Below, piece after piece: positions 7,274-14,422 of a stretch of 42,159 bases of DNA. Source of the stretch: Campylobacterales bacterium (lineage in GTDB: Bacteria > Campylobacterota > Campylobacteria > Campylobacterales > Nitratiruptoraceae); the NCBI GenBank assembly GCA_027065825.1, contig JAMONM010000042.1, forward strand, positions 1 through 42,159. Reading direction: 5' to 3'. The translations under genes and the position numbers were made by a program. The notes below the pieces were generated by a model. It was given only the letters and a program-made list of their open reading frames with translations. It was not told where the DNA came from and did not search any database. Within the stretch, counting starts at the first letter, position 1; each line of letters begins with the position of its first letter.

Positions 7274-7559
7274 ACTAATTGAGAAACTGGGCAAAAAATA
7301 TGAGAATATGACGAAAAATGAGCTTATTGATGAATTAAAAAACGAGTGTAAGAGGCAAACTTGCTATGCTGATTGTTATGTTGATTTAATATGCGAAGAT
7401 GACAATGCTGTTGTTTTCGAGATTGGAATTTATTTCGAAGATGGTAAAGGATTTGATTTAAAATGTGCAGTTGAAAAACGCATCAAGATTTTTAAAAAAG
7501 TCGACGAAAAATTTAAATTACATACAGATACAGTTAAATATTATAAAGATTTTCATTAA
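7266..7559 (+). CDS. Hypothetical small acidic protein
   Basis: A 97-residue protein without signal peptide or membrane segment; I do not recognise its family. It has four cysteines, three close together (NECKRQTCYADCYVD), which could bind a metal or form disulfides, and a C-terminal lysine-rich part. The ATG overlaps the end of the cytochrome gene by 8 bases and sits after a GGGAAAAAG ribosome site. This points to a shared operon. Confidence 0.6.
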   Translation: MNKLIEKLGKKYENMTKNELIDELKNECKRQTCYADCYVDLICEDDNAVVFEIGIYFEDGKGFDLKCAVEKRIKIFKKVDEKFKLHTDTVKYYKDFH

Positions 7560-7611
7560 AAAGTTTACCAATAAACCGAAAGCAAAAATATTTTTAAAAA
7601 CGGAGGAATGT

Positions 7612-8013
7612 ATGTCAATAAATATGTTTACATTGCTTTGTGTTTCAGCGTTACTTACTTTTTTTGCAATTGTATGTATATCTATATATAGGTTTATGAA
7701 GGAGAGGAAGTTTAAAAATTTTGCGTATATGATGCTTTCAATGGCCGCACTACTTTTTTTATATGGTTATGTATATTTTTTTTATAATTATGGAGAAATT
7801 GGGGAGGATGAATATAAACAATTGTATCAAATTGCCGAAGATCCTAAATATAGATTAGAGATATTCGATCTCTTAAAAGATGGCAAGATTACACCGGCTG
7901 AATGGAATATTTTTATTATTAATCATAAAGATGATCCAATCGATCTCGAAGATACCAAGAGGAACAAATTCAAAAATAGACTAATGGTAATGAAACAGAG
8001 ATTTGAAGTATAA
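7612..8013 (+). CDS. Small membrane protein, two predicted helices
   Basis: The frame is open from 7465, but the ATG at 7612 follows a strong GGAGGA site (7602-7607) and begins a hydrophobic segment, so it is taken as the start, giving 133 residues. Predicted membrane helices lie at about 5-27 and 37-60; the rest is a charged cytoplasmic or periplasmic tail with a stretch like DLLKDGKITPAEWNIFI, which loosely resembles a calcium-binding EF-hand-like D-x-x-x-D-G-x-I loop but is too weak to call. It is the last gene of the AT-rich cytochrome group. Function unknown. Confidence 0.6.
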   Translation: MSINMFTLLCVSALLTFFAIVCISIYRFMKERKFKNFAYMMLSMAALLFLYGYVYFFYNYGEIGEDEYKQLYQIAEDPKYRLEIFDLLKDGKITPAEWNIFIINHKDDPIDLEDTKRNKFKNRLMVMKQRFEV

Positions 8014-8054
8014 AAAGCAAGAACCGGCCGGTGAGAGCATATCCCCTTGCGTTA

Positions 8055-8112
8055 AAACCTTCCCATAAGGGAAGCTCCGCCTATATTGCGTAGCAATTAG
8101 GTGGGGAGGTTT
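8055..8112. repeat. REP-like compound hairpin
   Basis: Outer arms AAACCTtCCC and GGGgAGGTTT enclose two inner hairpins: CTTCCC-ATAA-GGGAAG (8059-8074) and CCTATATTGC-GTA-GCAATTAGG (8080-8101). The nested, GC-rich palindrome in an AT-rich gap looks like a dispersed REP-type element or a bidirectional terminator. It is not a tRNA. A second 10-base perfect palindrome, ACCGGCCGGT, lies just upstream at 8023-8032. Confidence 0.6.
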
Positions 8113-8153
8113 ACTTTTTGATTGGAAAAATAAAAAAGCAATTTTAGAAAAAA

Positions 8154-8178
8154 GTTTGAAAATTATAGTTTTCAAAAC
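8154..8178. other. dif-like XerH recombination site (difH candidate)
   Basis: Arms TTTGAAAA (8155-8162) and TTTTCAAA (8169-8176) are perfect inverted repeats separated by the 6-base spacer TTATAG. This is the architecture of a dif site: two recombinase half-sites around a 6-base crossover region. It lies 52 bases before the xerH start, and dif next to xerH is a known Campylobacterota arrangement. The full site probably extends several bases on both sides. If correct it marks the replication terminus region. Confidence 0.62.
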
Positions 8179-8185
8179 AATTTGA

Positions 8186-8191
8186 TATAAT
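8186..8191 (+). promoter_or_regulatory. Putative -10 box of xerH
   Basis: TATAAT preceded by TTTGA, in the TTTGATATAAT form common in Campylobacterota promoters, 38 bases before the xerH ATG. It lies right beside the dif-like site, so recombinase bound at dif could occlude its own promoter. Confidence 0.5.
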
Positions 8192-8229
8192 CGAATAATA
8201 AAAAATATTTTAGGTATTGAGGTGATACA

Positions 8230-9282
8230 ATGAAATATCCGATCGATTTTAAAGATAGTTTTGAAGATACGCTTCGATTTTGGATCGAGAGATACATCAG
8301 ATACAAACTCGGTTCTCTCTCGAACAGACAGGTTAAGGATCCGGAAAAGATAGCTTCTGTGATGAAAAAGCTAACTCTTGGCACATCAAACATAAAAGAG
8401 CTCTCCCAACTGGCAAAAGACGCCAGAAACGCCGGTTTGATAGGTGTAAACACCTATTATAAGCCTTTGGAAAAGCTCTACTTTTTTTTGAAAAAATACG
8501 CACCGGCGTCAATGAAGGAGATCGACGAGGAGCTGATAATCGATTTTCTAACCTACTCTACCAGCGGACTGAGCGACGCAACCAAGAAAAATTATAGAAT
8601 CGCGATGATAAATTTTTTCAAGTTTGTGGAAAAACAGAACGAAGAGAGATATATTTTTGATATAGAATTAAAAAACTGGGCCGGTCTCAGAGGCAGAGCC
8701 GGAACTAAATTGCCGGAATTTATGAAGGAGGAGGAGGTTTCAAGATTTTTAAAGGCTATAGACGAGTATCCCTTTAGAGAAGATGCCGCTTCTAGAAACA
8801 GGGCGCTGATAAAAATTATAGTCTATACCGGAATCAGGGTCTCCGAAGCGATTAATCTGAAAATGCGGGATATTATCGAAGAAAACGGAATGTATCTGTT
8901 AAAAATAGTAGGTAAAGGAAATAAATCAAGGGTTGTTATGTTAAAATCAAACCATATAAAAGAGGATTTGCATAAGTGGCTAAAGAGGAGAAAGTGTAAA
9001 AACGATCTGCTCTTTTGCAACAAAAAAGGAACTCCTCTGACTCAAGCGTACATAAGTAAAACGGTAGAAAAGATTCTACTAAGTGCCGGTATTCGTAAAG
9101 AAAAAAACGGCGCTCATATGCTCAGGCACACTTTTGCGACGCTTTTATACAACAAAAGCAAAGATCTCGTTTTGGTTCAGGAGGCTTTGGGTCACGCCAG
9201 TTTGGATACAGCCAGGATATATACCCATTTTGATAGGGAAAAGATGTCAAAAGCGGCCAATTTGATGGACGATCTTGGCTAA
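8230..9282 (+). CDS. xerH: XerH-type tyrosine recombinase
   Basis: A 350-residue phage-integrase-family recombinase, the size of the single Campylobacterota XerH. The N-terminal core-binding domain covers about 1-160. The catalytic domain carries R203 (TGIRVSE), K229 (VGKGNKSR), H296-x-x-R299 (HMLRHTF), H322 (LGHAS) and nucleophile Y331 (ARIYTHF), so it should be active. It resolves chromosome dimers at a single dif site before division and can also be used by integrating elements. A GAGGTG ribosome site precedes the ATG, and a dif-like site and promoter lie in the leader. The nearby accessory island is consistent with dif-associated integration. Confidence 0.88.
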   Translation: MKYPIDFKDSFEDTLRFWIERYIRYKLGSLSNRQVKDPEKIASVMKKLTLGTSNIKELSQLAKDARNAGLIGVNTYYKPLEKLYFFLKKYAPASMKEIDEELIIDFLTYSTSGLSDATKKNYRIAMINFFKFVEKQNEERYIFDIELKNWAGLRGRAGTKLPEFMKEEEVSRFLKAIDEYPFREDAASRNRALIKIIVYTGIRVSEAINLKMRDIIEENGMYLLKIVGKGNKSRVVMLKSNHIKEDLHKWLKRRKCKNDLLFCNKKGTPLTQAYISKTVEKILLSAGIRKEKNGAHMLRHTFATLLYNKSKDLVLVQEALGHASLDTARIYTHFDREKMSKAANLMDDLG

Positions 9283-9309
9283 TATTATTTAATATAGGAG
9301 GGTTGTGCG

Positions 9310-9603
9310 ATGAAAGAGTGCGCTTCTTTGGAAGAGGTTCGAAAAGAGATCGACAAGATAGACGAAGAGATCGTAAAATTAATAGCCCAGCGCAGCAGAT
9401 ACGTAAAACAGGCTGCCAAATTCAAGGTTAGCGTCGAAGAGATAAAAAGCGACGAGAGAATCGAGGACGTTTTAAATCACGTAAGGCATTTGGCGGCTAC
9501 TTTAGGTATCTCTCCAAATTTGGTAGCCGATATTTTTAAAATCTTGATCGACAAAATGGTGGAGATGGAGATCGAAGAGTTCAAAGAGGGAGGAGCCTAC
9601 TGA
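9310..9603 (+). CDS. Chorismate mutase, AroQ class (PchB-like)
   Basis: A 97-residue all-helical protein with the AroQ fold: the first helix has LEEVRKEIDKIDEEIVKLIAQR, with R residues near 11 and 27 for substrate carboxylates and K near 37 (AAKFK), followed by the second and third helices. Chorismate mutases convert chorismate to prephenate; the close relative PchB removes pyruvate from isochorismate. The residue that matches Gln88/Gln90 of these enzymes is a Glu here or not clearly aligned, so which reaction it performs is open. It stands alone, 27 bases after xerH with a GGAGGG site, and its stop overlaps the end of the convergent MotB paralogue. Confidence 0.75.
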   Translation: MKECASLEEVRKEIDKIDEEIVKLIAQRSRYVKQAAKFKVSVEEIKSDERIEDVLNHVRHLAATLGISPNLVADIFKILIDKMVEMEIEEFKEGGAY

Positions 9604-10310
9604 CTCTTTCTCTCTTGGTCGGGTCTTTGTGCCTCTACCATTATATATATCTCTACCCTACTGTTTCTTCTTTGCAGCATGGGGTGTTTCCATTTGTAAA
9701 GAGGTCTAGTGTCCCCGTAGCCCGATACCGAAAGTAGCGAAGGATCGACTCCTTGAGCTATGAGATACTCGGCTACTTTGGTGGCTCTTTTTATGGAGAG
9801 TTCCCAAACGTCTTTTATTTGCGCCTTCTGTTTTAAACTCTCTTTTGCGGTATGACCGGCTATTTTGATTGTAACCTTCTCTTTTTTTAGATTTTCTTGA
9901 ATCTCTTTTAGGGTTGTCGCTATCTCTTTTAACGCCTCTTTGGCCTTTGGGGTTAGATCGTAACTGCCCTCTTCAAAAAAGAGATCGTCAAACAGCCTAA
10001 TAAGCGCATACTCCTTCGTTGCTACGATCTGATAGGAGGATATGGGAATGAGCCGTTTTATTCTCTTTTTTATCTTCAGTACCACATCGGTGGAAAAAGG
10101 GACTATCGGGGGCATTATCGACGTTCTGTCCGGAGCGAATTTGGGATTTTCTCCCTGAAAATATGATAAAAACTTCATGGCTTTAGTTACGTCTACCGTA
10201 CTCATGGCGTATAGCAGAATAAAAAAGGTCAACAAAAGACTCATCAGGTCGCTAAAACTGACCAGCCATCCCGGTATGCTTTTGCACTCCTCTTTTTTTC
10301 TTCTGGCCAT
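9597..10310 (-). CDS. Second MotB-like stator protein (OmpA-domain paralogue)
   Basis: A 237-residue paralogue of the MotB encoded just upstream. The N-terminal 35 residues are nearly identical to it, including the membrane helix with ion-binding D21 in a DLMSLLLTFFILL segment of PomB type. The C-terminal half is an OmpA-like peptidoglycan-binding domain with LSIKRA (R175) and RRNSRVEI. However, the diaminopimelate-binding aspartate of the GHTD motif is A155 (GHTAKE), whereas the neighbour has GHTDN. It may bind the wall weakly, form mixed stators, or have a different job. It follows motB with a 4-base gap and so is in the same operon. Its last bases overlap the end of the chorismate mutase gene. 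Confidence 0.82.
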   Translation of the reverse strand: MARRKKEECKSIPGWLVSFSDLMSLLLTFFILLYAMSTVDVTKAMKFLSYFQGENPKFAPDRTSIMPPIVPFSTDVVLKIKKRIKRLIPISSYQIVATKEYALIRLFDDLFFEEGSYDLTPKAKEALKEIATTLKEIQENLKKEKVTIKIAGHTAKESLKQKAQIKDVWELSIKRATKVAEYLIAQGVDPSLLSVSGYGDTRPLYKWKHPMLQRRNSRVEIYIMVEAQRPDQERKSQ

Positions 10311-10314
10311 CCTC

Positions 10315-11016
10315 TTATCCTGCCGAGAGATCGATTACGAAATCGATCCTTCTGTTTTTGGCCCTATCGGCCGGAGTGTCGTTTGGAGCAACCGGATCGA
10401 ACTCCCCTCTTCCTTCGGCAGATAAAGCTTTTTGCGGATAACCGCACTTTACGAAGAGTCTCAGTACGTTTACCGCTCGCGCAGCCGACAACTCCAGATT
10501 GTTTTTGTATCTGCCGGAATGTATGGGGGAGTTGTCCGTATGTCCCACTATTCTAAGGGGCAGTTCGGTGCTTTTGAGTTTTTCGCAAAGTGTCATTATA
10601 TACGGAATAATATCTTTATATGGATAGGCGCTGCCAGGAGGAAAGATTTTATCGCTAAAGAGCCTTAGGGTTATTTCGCTGCCGTGCGAAACCACCTCGG
10701 CGTTTATACCGGCTTTTTTCAGCATATCCTTTACCTCGTTCAGCTTTTTTTGAACCGCCCTTTTCTTTTTTATTTTGGGATACATTGGAAAGTTAAGATC
10801 GACGTTTTTACCCTGAATAATCTTCTCATCGCTTTTTAAGGTTCTTCCGCCGAAGGCTTCTGTAATACCCCTGATGGATTGATAGAACTTTTCCAACGAT
10901 ATGGTACTCATAGAGTAAAGCAGAATAAAAAAGGTGAGCAAAAGGCTCATAAGATCCCCGAAGCTAACCAGCCATCCGGGAACGCTTTTGCACTCCTCCT
11001 TTTTTCTGCGGGCCAT
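10315..11016 (-). CDS. motB: Flagellar stator protein MotB
   Basis: A 233-residue protein with one N-terminal membrane helix (about 14-36) carrying the ion-channel aspartate D21 in FGDLMSLLLTFF. The C-terminal OmpA-like domain has the intact binding pair D161 (GHTDN) and R180 (ELSAARA) plus the final AKNRRIDF motif. With MotA it forms the stator that converts ion flow into flagellar torque, anchored to peptidoglycan. The DLMSLL context resembles sodium-driven PomB more than E. coli MotB, but ion choice cannot be read safely from this. It begins 2 bases after motA. Confidence 0.9.
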   Translation of the reverse strand: MARRKKEECKSVPGWLVSFGDLMSLLLTFFILLYSMSTISLEKFYQSIRGITEAFGGRTLKSDEKIIQGKNVDLNFPMYPKIKKKRAVQKKLNEVKDMLKKAGINAEVVSHGSEITLRLFSDKIFPPGSAYPYKDIIPYIMTLCEKLKSTELPLRIVGHTDNSPIHSGRYKNNLELSAARAVNVLRLFVKCGYPQKALSAEGRGEFDPVAPNDTPADRAKNRRIDFVIDLSAG

Positions 11017-11018
11017 GT

Positions 11019-11777
11019 CTATTCACCTACTTCTACACCATACAATGCGGCAAGTTTCTGTTGTAGCGAGTTGGGATTTAGGCCTTTTTCTATCGCTTTT
11101 GCCGTAATCAGATAGGACTCTTTGAACATGAGTTCCACGTCTTTGTAATATTTTAGTTTTTTCACTATCGGAATACACAAAACGTTGGCGAGAACGGCTC
11201 CGTAGAGAGTGGTAATCATCGCGACGGCCATACCTGGACCCAGAGCGGCGGGATCTGAAAGGTTTTGCAGCATCTGAATCAGACCGATCAGGGTTCCGAT
11301 CATTCCCAGAGCCGGAAAGAGTTCTCCCAGGGAGTCCCAGACGTTTACCTCTGTGGATAGGCGTTGATCGATCTGGGCCAGAGCGTTTTCCACGTTGCTC
11401 TCTATCTCTTCTATATCCTGACCGTCGATGAGCATTCTCATTATATCTCCCAAAAGCCGATCTTTTTCGTAATATTTGTCTATATCGGCTTCCAAAGACA
11501 AGATCCCCTCCTTTCTGGCCTTTTTCATAGTCTCGACCAGAAAATCTATAGTCTCCATGGGATCGGGAGTCGTCGGTTTGAAGACTTTGCCGACGGCTTT
11601 GACTCCGCTGATGAAATCCTTCATCGGGAAACTGGCAAGTGCCGCGGCCATGCCGCCGCCTACGACTATCAGCAAAGAGGGAGCGTTTACGAAAGCCATC
11701 GGACTGCCGCCGATAATTATCGAAATTATGATCAGCAGCCAGGCTCCGCCCATACCTACTAAAGTTGCTATATCCAT
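11019..11777 (-). CDS. motA: Flagellar stator protein MotA
   Basis: A 252-residue PomA/MotA-family protein with four membrane helices: about 5-22, 30-48, 150-172 (ELFPALGMIGTLIGLIQML) and 183-205 (MAVAMITTLYGAVLANVLC), and a cytoplasmic loop in between that should contact FliG. It assembles around MotB as the ion-conducting stator. The ATG is preceded by AGGACGGGG. motA, motB and the motB paralogue form a tight operon read leftwards, possibly together with the two small genes at 11842-12506. Confidence 0.92.
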   Translation of the reverse strand: MDIATLVGMGGAWLLIIISIIIGGSPMAFVNAPSLLIVVGGGMAAALASFPMKDFISGVKAVGKVFKPTTPDPMETIDFLVETMKKARKEGILSLEADIDKYYEKDRLLGDIMRMLIDGQDIEEIESNVENALAQIDQRLSTEVNVWDSLGELFPALGMIGTLIGLIQMLQNLSDPAALGPGMAVAMITTLYGAVLANVLCIPIVKKLKYYKDVELMFKESYLITAKAIEKGLNPNSLQQKLAALYGVEVGE

Positions 11778-11841
11778 ACCCCGTCCTGATTCGAAGATGA
11801 GCTAATCTTTTGGGTAATTATCGGAAGATGGGAGCTTTTTT

Positions 11842-12090
11842 TTAACTAAGCGAGCGATTTTCCAATATTTGGCGAGCTTTTTCCATCATAGAGTTGAAAT
11901 CTTCAAAATCGATATATCTCTGTTCCCCCTCTTTGGTCAACAAGATCAACGAATAACCGATCAGTTTAACGCTGTTTTTGTTTGATTCGTACCACTCTAT
12001 TGATATTCTGGTTACGATTCCCTCCAGTTCCACTATAGCGCTGGGTCTGATCGAAACCAGATCTGAGAAAGGAGGCTGTTTCGTTTTCAT
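11842..12090 (-). CDS. Conserved hypothetical small protein upstream of motA
   Basis: An 82-residue soluble protein with no signal peptide. It has a core of beta-strand-like segments (SIRPSAIVELEGIVTRISIEWYE) and a C-terminal helix; I do not recognise a family. Its start overlaps the stop of the upstream exported protein by 4 bases, so these two are co-translated. A 64-base gap separates it from motA. The link to motility is only positional. Confidence 0.6.
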   Translation of the reverse strand: MKTKQPPFSDLVSIRPSAIVELEGIVTRISIEWYESNKNSVKLIGYSLILLTKEGEQRYIDFEDFNSMMEKARQILENRSLS

Positions 12091-12506
12091 TCTACGAACT
12101 TTTCATACTCTTTGGGCAATACGATGCCTTCGCGTTTTAATAGTGTGCCGTTTAATATAATATTGGGTCTGCCCTTTTGCCAAAAGAATACGCCGTAGGC
12201 TTTGTCTATGTTTTTGAGATAGCTTTTGTAATCCGTAAAAAAGAGGATTGAGTTTTCATAGTTGCAGTTTGGCAGCCTGTTGGTCAGAACAAATTCGGCA
12301 TAATCGCATGTGAAAATTCTTTTAAGGCCTTTGTTATATTTTTCTATATCGAAGAAATTGGCATCTTCTATGTAAATGGTCACTATTTTCTGTTTCATTA
12401 AGTCGCTGGCAAGTTTATATATAATCCTGCTTTGAAGCTCTTTTTCAAGATTTTGTGCCGACAAAAGAGACGAAACCAAAAGAGCGACATACAGTAATCT
12501 ATTCAA
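12087..12506 (-). CDS. Hypothetical exported protein
   Basis: A 139-residue protein with an N-terminal signal peptide (MNRLLYVALLVSSLLSA, probable cleavage after A17). The mature part has two cysteines (TCDYAEF and PNCNYEN) that could form a periplasmic disulfide, and a pattern of alternating strands and helices. The family is not recognised; a distant likeness to YfiR-type periplasmic proteins came to mind but no motif supports it. It is first in a run of five leftward genes leading into motAB. A GGAGATAT site precedes the ATG. Confidence 0.6.
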   Translation of the reverse strand: MNRLLYVALLVSSLLSAQNLEKELQSRIIYKLASDLMKQKIVTIYIEDANFFDIEKYNKGLKRIFTCDYAEFVLTNRLPNCNYENSILFFTDYKSYLKNIDKAYGVFFWQKGRPNIILNGTLLKREGIVLPKEYEKFVE

Positions 12507-12655
12507 GATATCTCCAGGAGGATTAATGTTTACTACTATTTTAACGAAAATTTAATGGTTCTTCCCTGAAGGCGGTATTATGATTTTTTAATAAAGAAAA
12601 AAACTCTTAATTTTGGTTGAAAAATGCAAGATACGATTTGGTTGATCCTGGAAGA

Positions 12656-13009
12656 CTACTGGTTTGCAGGCTCTTTTTCGACGATTTCCCTGCAGACTAT
12701 ACAGTATTTTGCGTACGGTTTTACCTTTAGTCTAAGTTTTCTTATCGGTTCACCGCACATTTCGCATATACCGTATGTGCCCTCTTCTATTTTTTTAAGC
12801 GCCTCTTCGATCTCTTTGAGTTCTCTGGCCTGTTTTTCGTTGATAGCGTTATCTATGAGGTTGTCCGTACATAAAGAGGCGTAATCGCCGTCGTCATTCA
12901 CCTCTACGTTTTTGAGCTCTTCGAGCTCGGAATTGGTTTCGATGATATTTTTTTCTATCTGTTTTTTTCTTTCAAGCAAAAGCTCTTTAAAATAGTCCAG
13001 CTCGAGCAT
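12656..13009 (-). CDS. dksA: DksA/TraR-family zinc-finger protein
   Basis: A 117-residue protein with an N-terminal coiled coil and the four-cysteine zinc finger C82-x2-C85 … C103-x2-C106 of DksA/TraR proteins (GICEMCGEPI … KYCIVC). Members insert the coiled coil into the RNA polymerase secondary channel and modulate transcription with ppGpp. The length fits the short Campylobacterota DksA. It is a single gene with a leader of about 120 bases to yqeY on the other strand. No other stringent-response gene is nearby. Confidence 0.85.
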   Translation of the reverse strand: MLELDYFKELLLERKKQIEKNIIETNSELEELKNVEVNDDGDYASLCTDNLIDNAINEKQARELKEIEEALKKIEEGTYGICEMCGEPIRKLRLKVKPYAKYCIVCREIVEKEPANQ

Positions 13010-13096
13010 AGCGTTTCCCCCGAAAAAAATTTGAAAAATTCTATCATATTAATCTTTCGTGAAAATTAATATATGGCGAAGATTTCTAATCTTTGT

Positions 13097-13102
13097 TATA
13101 AT
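13097..13102 (+). promoter_or_regulatory. Putative -10 box of yqeY
   Basis: TATAAT after a T-rich run, 30 bases before the yqeY ATG; an AAAGGAG ribosome site follows at about 13119-13125. This is the usual sigma-70 form in this phylum. Confidence 0.5.
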
Positions 13103-13131
13103 TTTCGCTAATCTTTTCAAAGGAGACCTAA

Positions 13132-13581
13132 ATGAGCGAACTAAAAAAGAGGATGCAAAATGATCTAAAAGAGGCGATGAAAGCAAAAGATGTTTTCAAA
13201 AGAGACACTATCAGGTTTTTATTGAGCGCCGTAAAACAGGTAGAGGTGGACTCCAGAAAAGAGCTAACGGACGAAGATATCGTCAAAATAGTTCAAAAAA
13301 GCGTTAAACAACGCGAAGAGGCGGCCGCACAGTACAAAGAGGGAGGCAGAGAGGATCTGTATGAAAAGGAGATGAAAGAGGCCGAAATCCTAAAAGGGTA
13401 TCTACCTAAACAGCTAAGCGACGAGGAACTAAATGAAGAGCTAAAGCGCATAATATCCCAAGTAGGAGCCGCTTCGTTGAAGGATATGGGAAAAGTTATG
13501 GGCCAAGCCACAAAGGAGCTGGGATCGAGAGCCGACGGAAGACGAATCAGCGAAGCCGTAAAAAGGCTCCTTGGCAACTGA
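13132..13581 (+). CDS. yqeY: GatB/YqeY domain protein
   Basis: A 149-residue protein, full length for YqeY. It has the helical N-terminal domain (MKAKDVFKRDTIRFLLSAVK) and the C-terminal GatB tRNA-binding-like domain with LKGYLPKQLSDEEL and MGKVMGQATKEL. The family is linked to transamidation of mischarged tRNA by likeness to the GatB tail, but its exact role is not established. Its stop lies 4 bases from the convergent trpC stop. It has its own promoter. Confidence 0.9.
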   Translation: MSELKKRMQNDLKEAMKAKDVFKRDTIRFLLSAVKQVEVDSRKELTDEDIVKIVQKSVKQREEAAAQYKEGGREDLYEKEMKEAEILKGYLPKQLSDEELNEELKRIISQVGAASLKDMGKVMGQATKELGSRADGRRISEAVKRLLGN

Positions 13582-13585
13582 TACT

Positions 13586-14422
13586 TTATCCCGGGACGCT
13601 CTCTTTTTTAGAGAGGTCTCCGCCCTTTAGCCTTCTGACTTCCGAGGCGATGTCATCTTGCCTCATAAAGTGCTCTCCGATCAAAAACGCGTCCACGCCT
13701 ATAGAATTTAACTCTTTTATCTGCTGGAAATTTCCTATTCCGCTTTCGGCCACGATTATTTTGCCTTTGGGAATAAGAGGCACCAGTTTTTCGCACAGAT
13801 CCATATCCATTTCGAAACTCTCCAGGTTCCTATGGTTTATTCCGATAATATTGGCGCCGGCGAAAATAGCTTTTATTAGATCTAGTTTGTCGTGAATTTC
13901 AACCAGGGCGTCCATCCCCAGATGCCAGGTATATTCAAGTAGCTCTTTTAGCTCTTTTCTCGAGAGAGCTTTGGCGATCAACAATACGAAATCCGCTCCG
14001 TATACCAGAGCTTCCACGAGTTGATACTTGTCTATTATGAAATCTTTTCTCAACAGCGGCATGGGAACGTAGCGTCTAACCTGCGTCAGATACTCTATGT
14101 CTCCTTTGAAATAGTGAGGCTCGGTCAGAATCGAAAGAGCGTCCGCCCCTCCCTGTTGATACTCTTTGGCTATGCGAACCGGATCGAAATCCTCTCTGAT
14201 AATCCCTTTGCTGGGACTCGCTTTTTTAATTTCGGCTATAATTCTATACGGATTTTCTTGCGTAGATCTCAACGCCGGCTCAACCGGACGCGGAACAAAC
14301 GGATTGTAGGCCAGACTCCTGCCGAGCCACTCCAGAGGAAACTCCTTTTTTCTTTTTTCGAGATCCTCTTTTGTCTTTTTTATGATCTCATCAAGTATCA
14401 CTTTCGCATCCTTTTTAGGCAC
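13586..14422 (-). CDS. trpC: Indole-3-glycerol phosphate synthase
   Basis: A 278-residue (beta/alpha)8 enzyme of tryptophan synthesis that closes the indole ring of carboxyphenylaminodeoxyribulose phosphate. Typical blocks are present: [11 protein letters not shown] with catalytic Lys, [35 protein letters not shown] and AESGI. It is not in a trp operon: its start overlaps by 25 bases the end of a TPR lipoprotein gene, an arrangement in which it is the last of four overlapping leftward genes. Dispersed trp genes are common in this phylum. Confidence 0.93.
   Translation of the reverse strand: MPKKDAKVILDEIIKKTKEDLEKRKKEFPLEWLGRSLAYNPFVPRPVEPALRSTQENPYRIIAEIKKASPSKGIIREDFDPVRIAKEYQQGGADALSILTEPHYFKGDIEYLTQVRRYVPMPLLRKDFIIDKYQLVEALVYGADFVLLIAKALSRKELKELLEYTWHLGMDALVEIHDKLDLIKAIFAGANIIGINHRNLESFEMDMDLCEKLVPLIPKGKIIVAESGIGNFQQIKELNSIGVDAFLIGEHFMRQDDIASEVRRLKGGDLSKKESVPG

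Noticed and set aside
8055-8112. tRNA or small structured RNA gene
   Set aside because: The stems do not form a cloverleaf, there is no T-loop or CCA end, and the palindrome is symmetric on both strands.
13599-13615. Terminator hairpin CTCTCT-TTTTT-AGAGAG
   Set aside because: It lies within the 3' coding end of trpC and has no U-tract after the stem on either strand.
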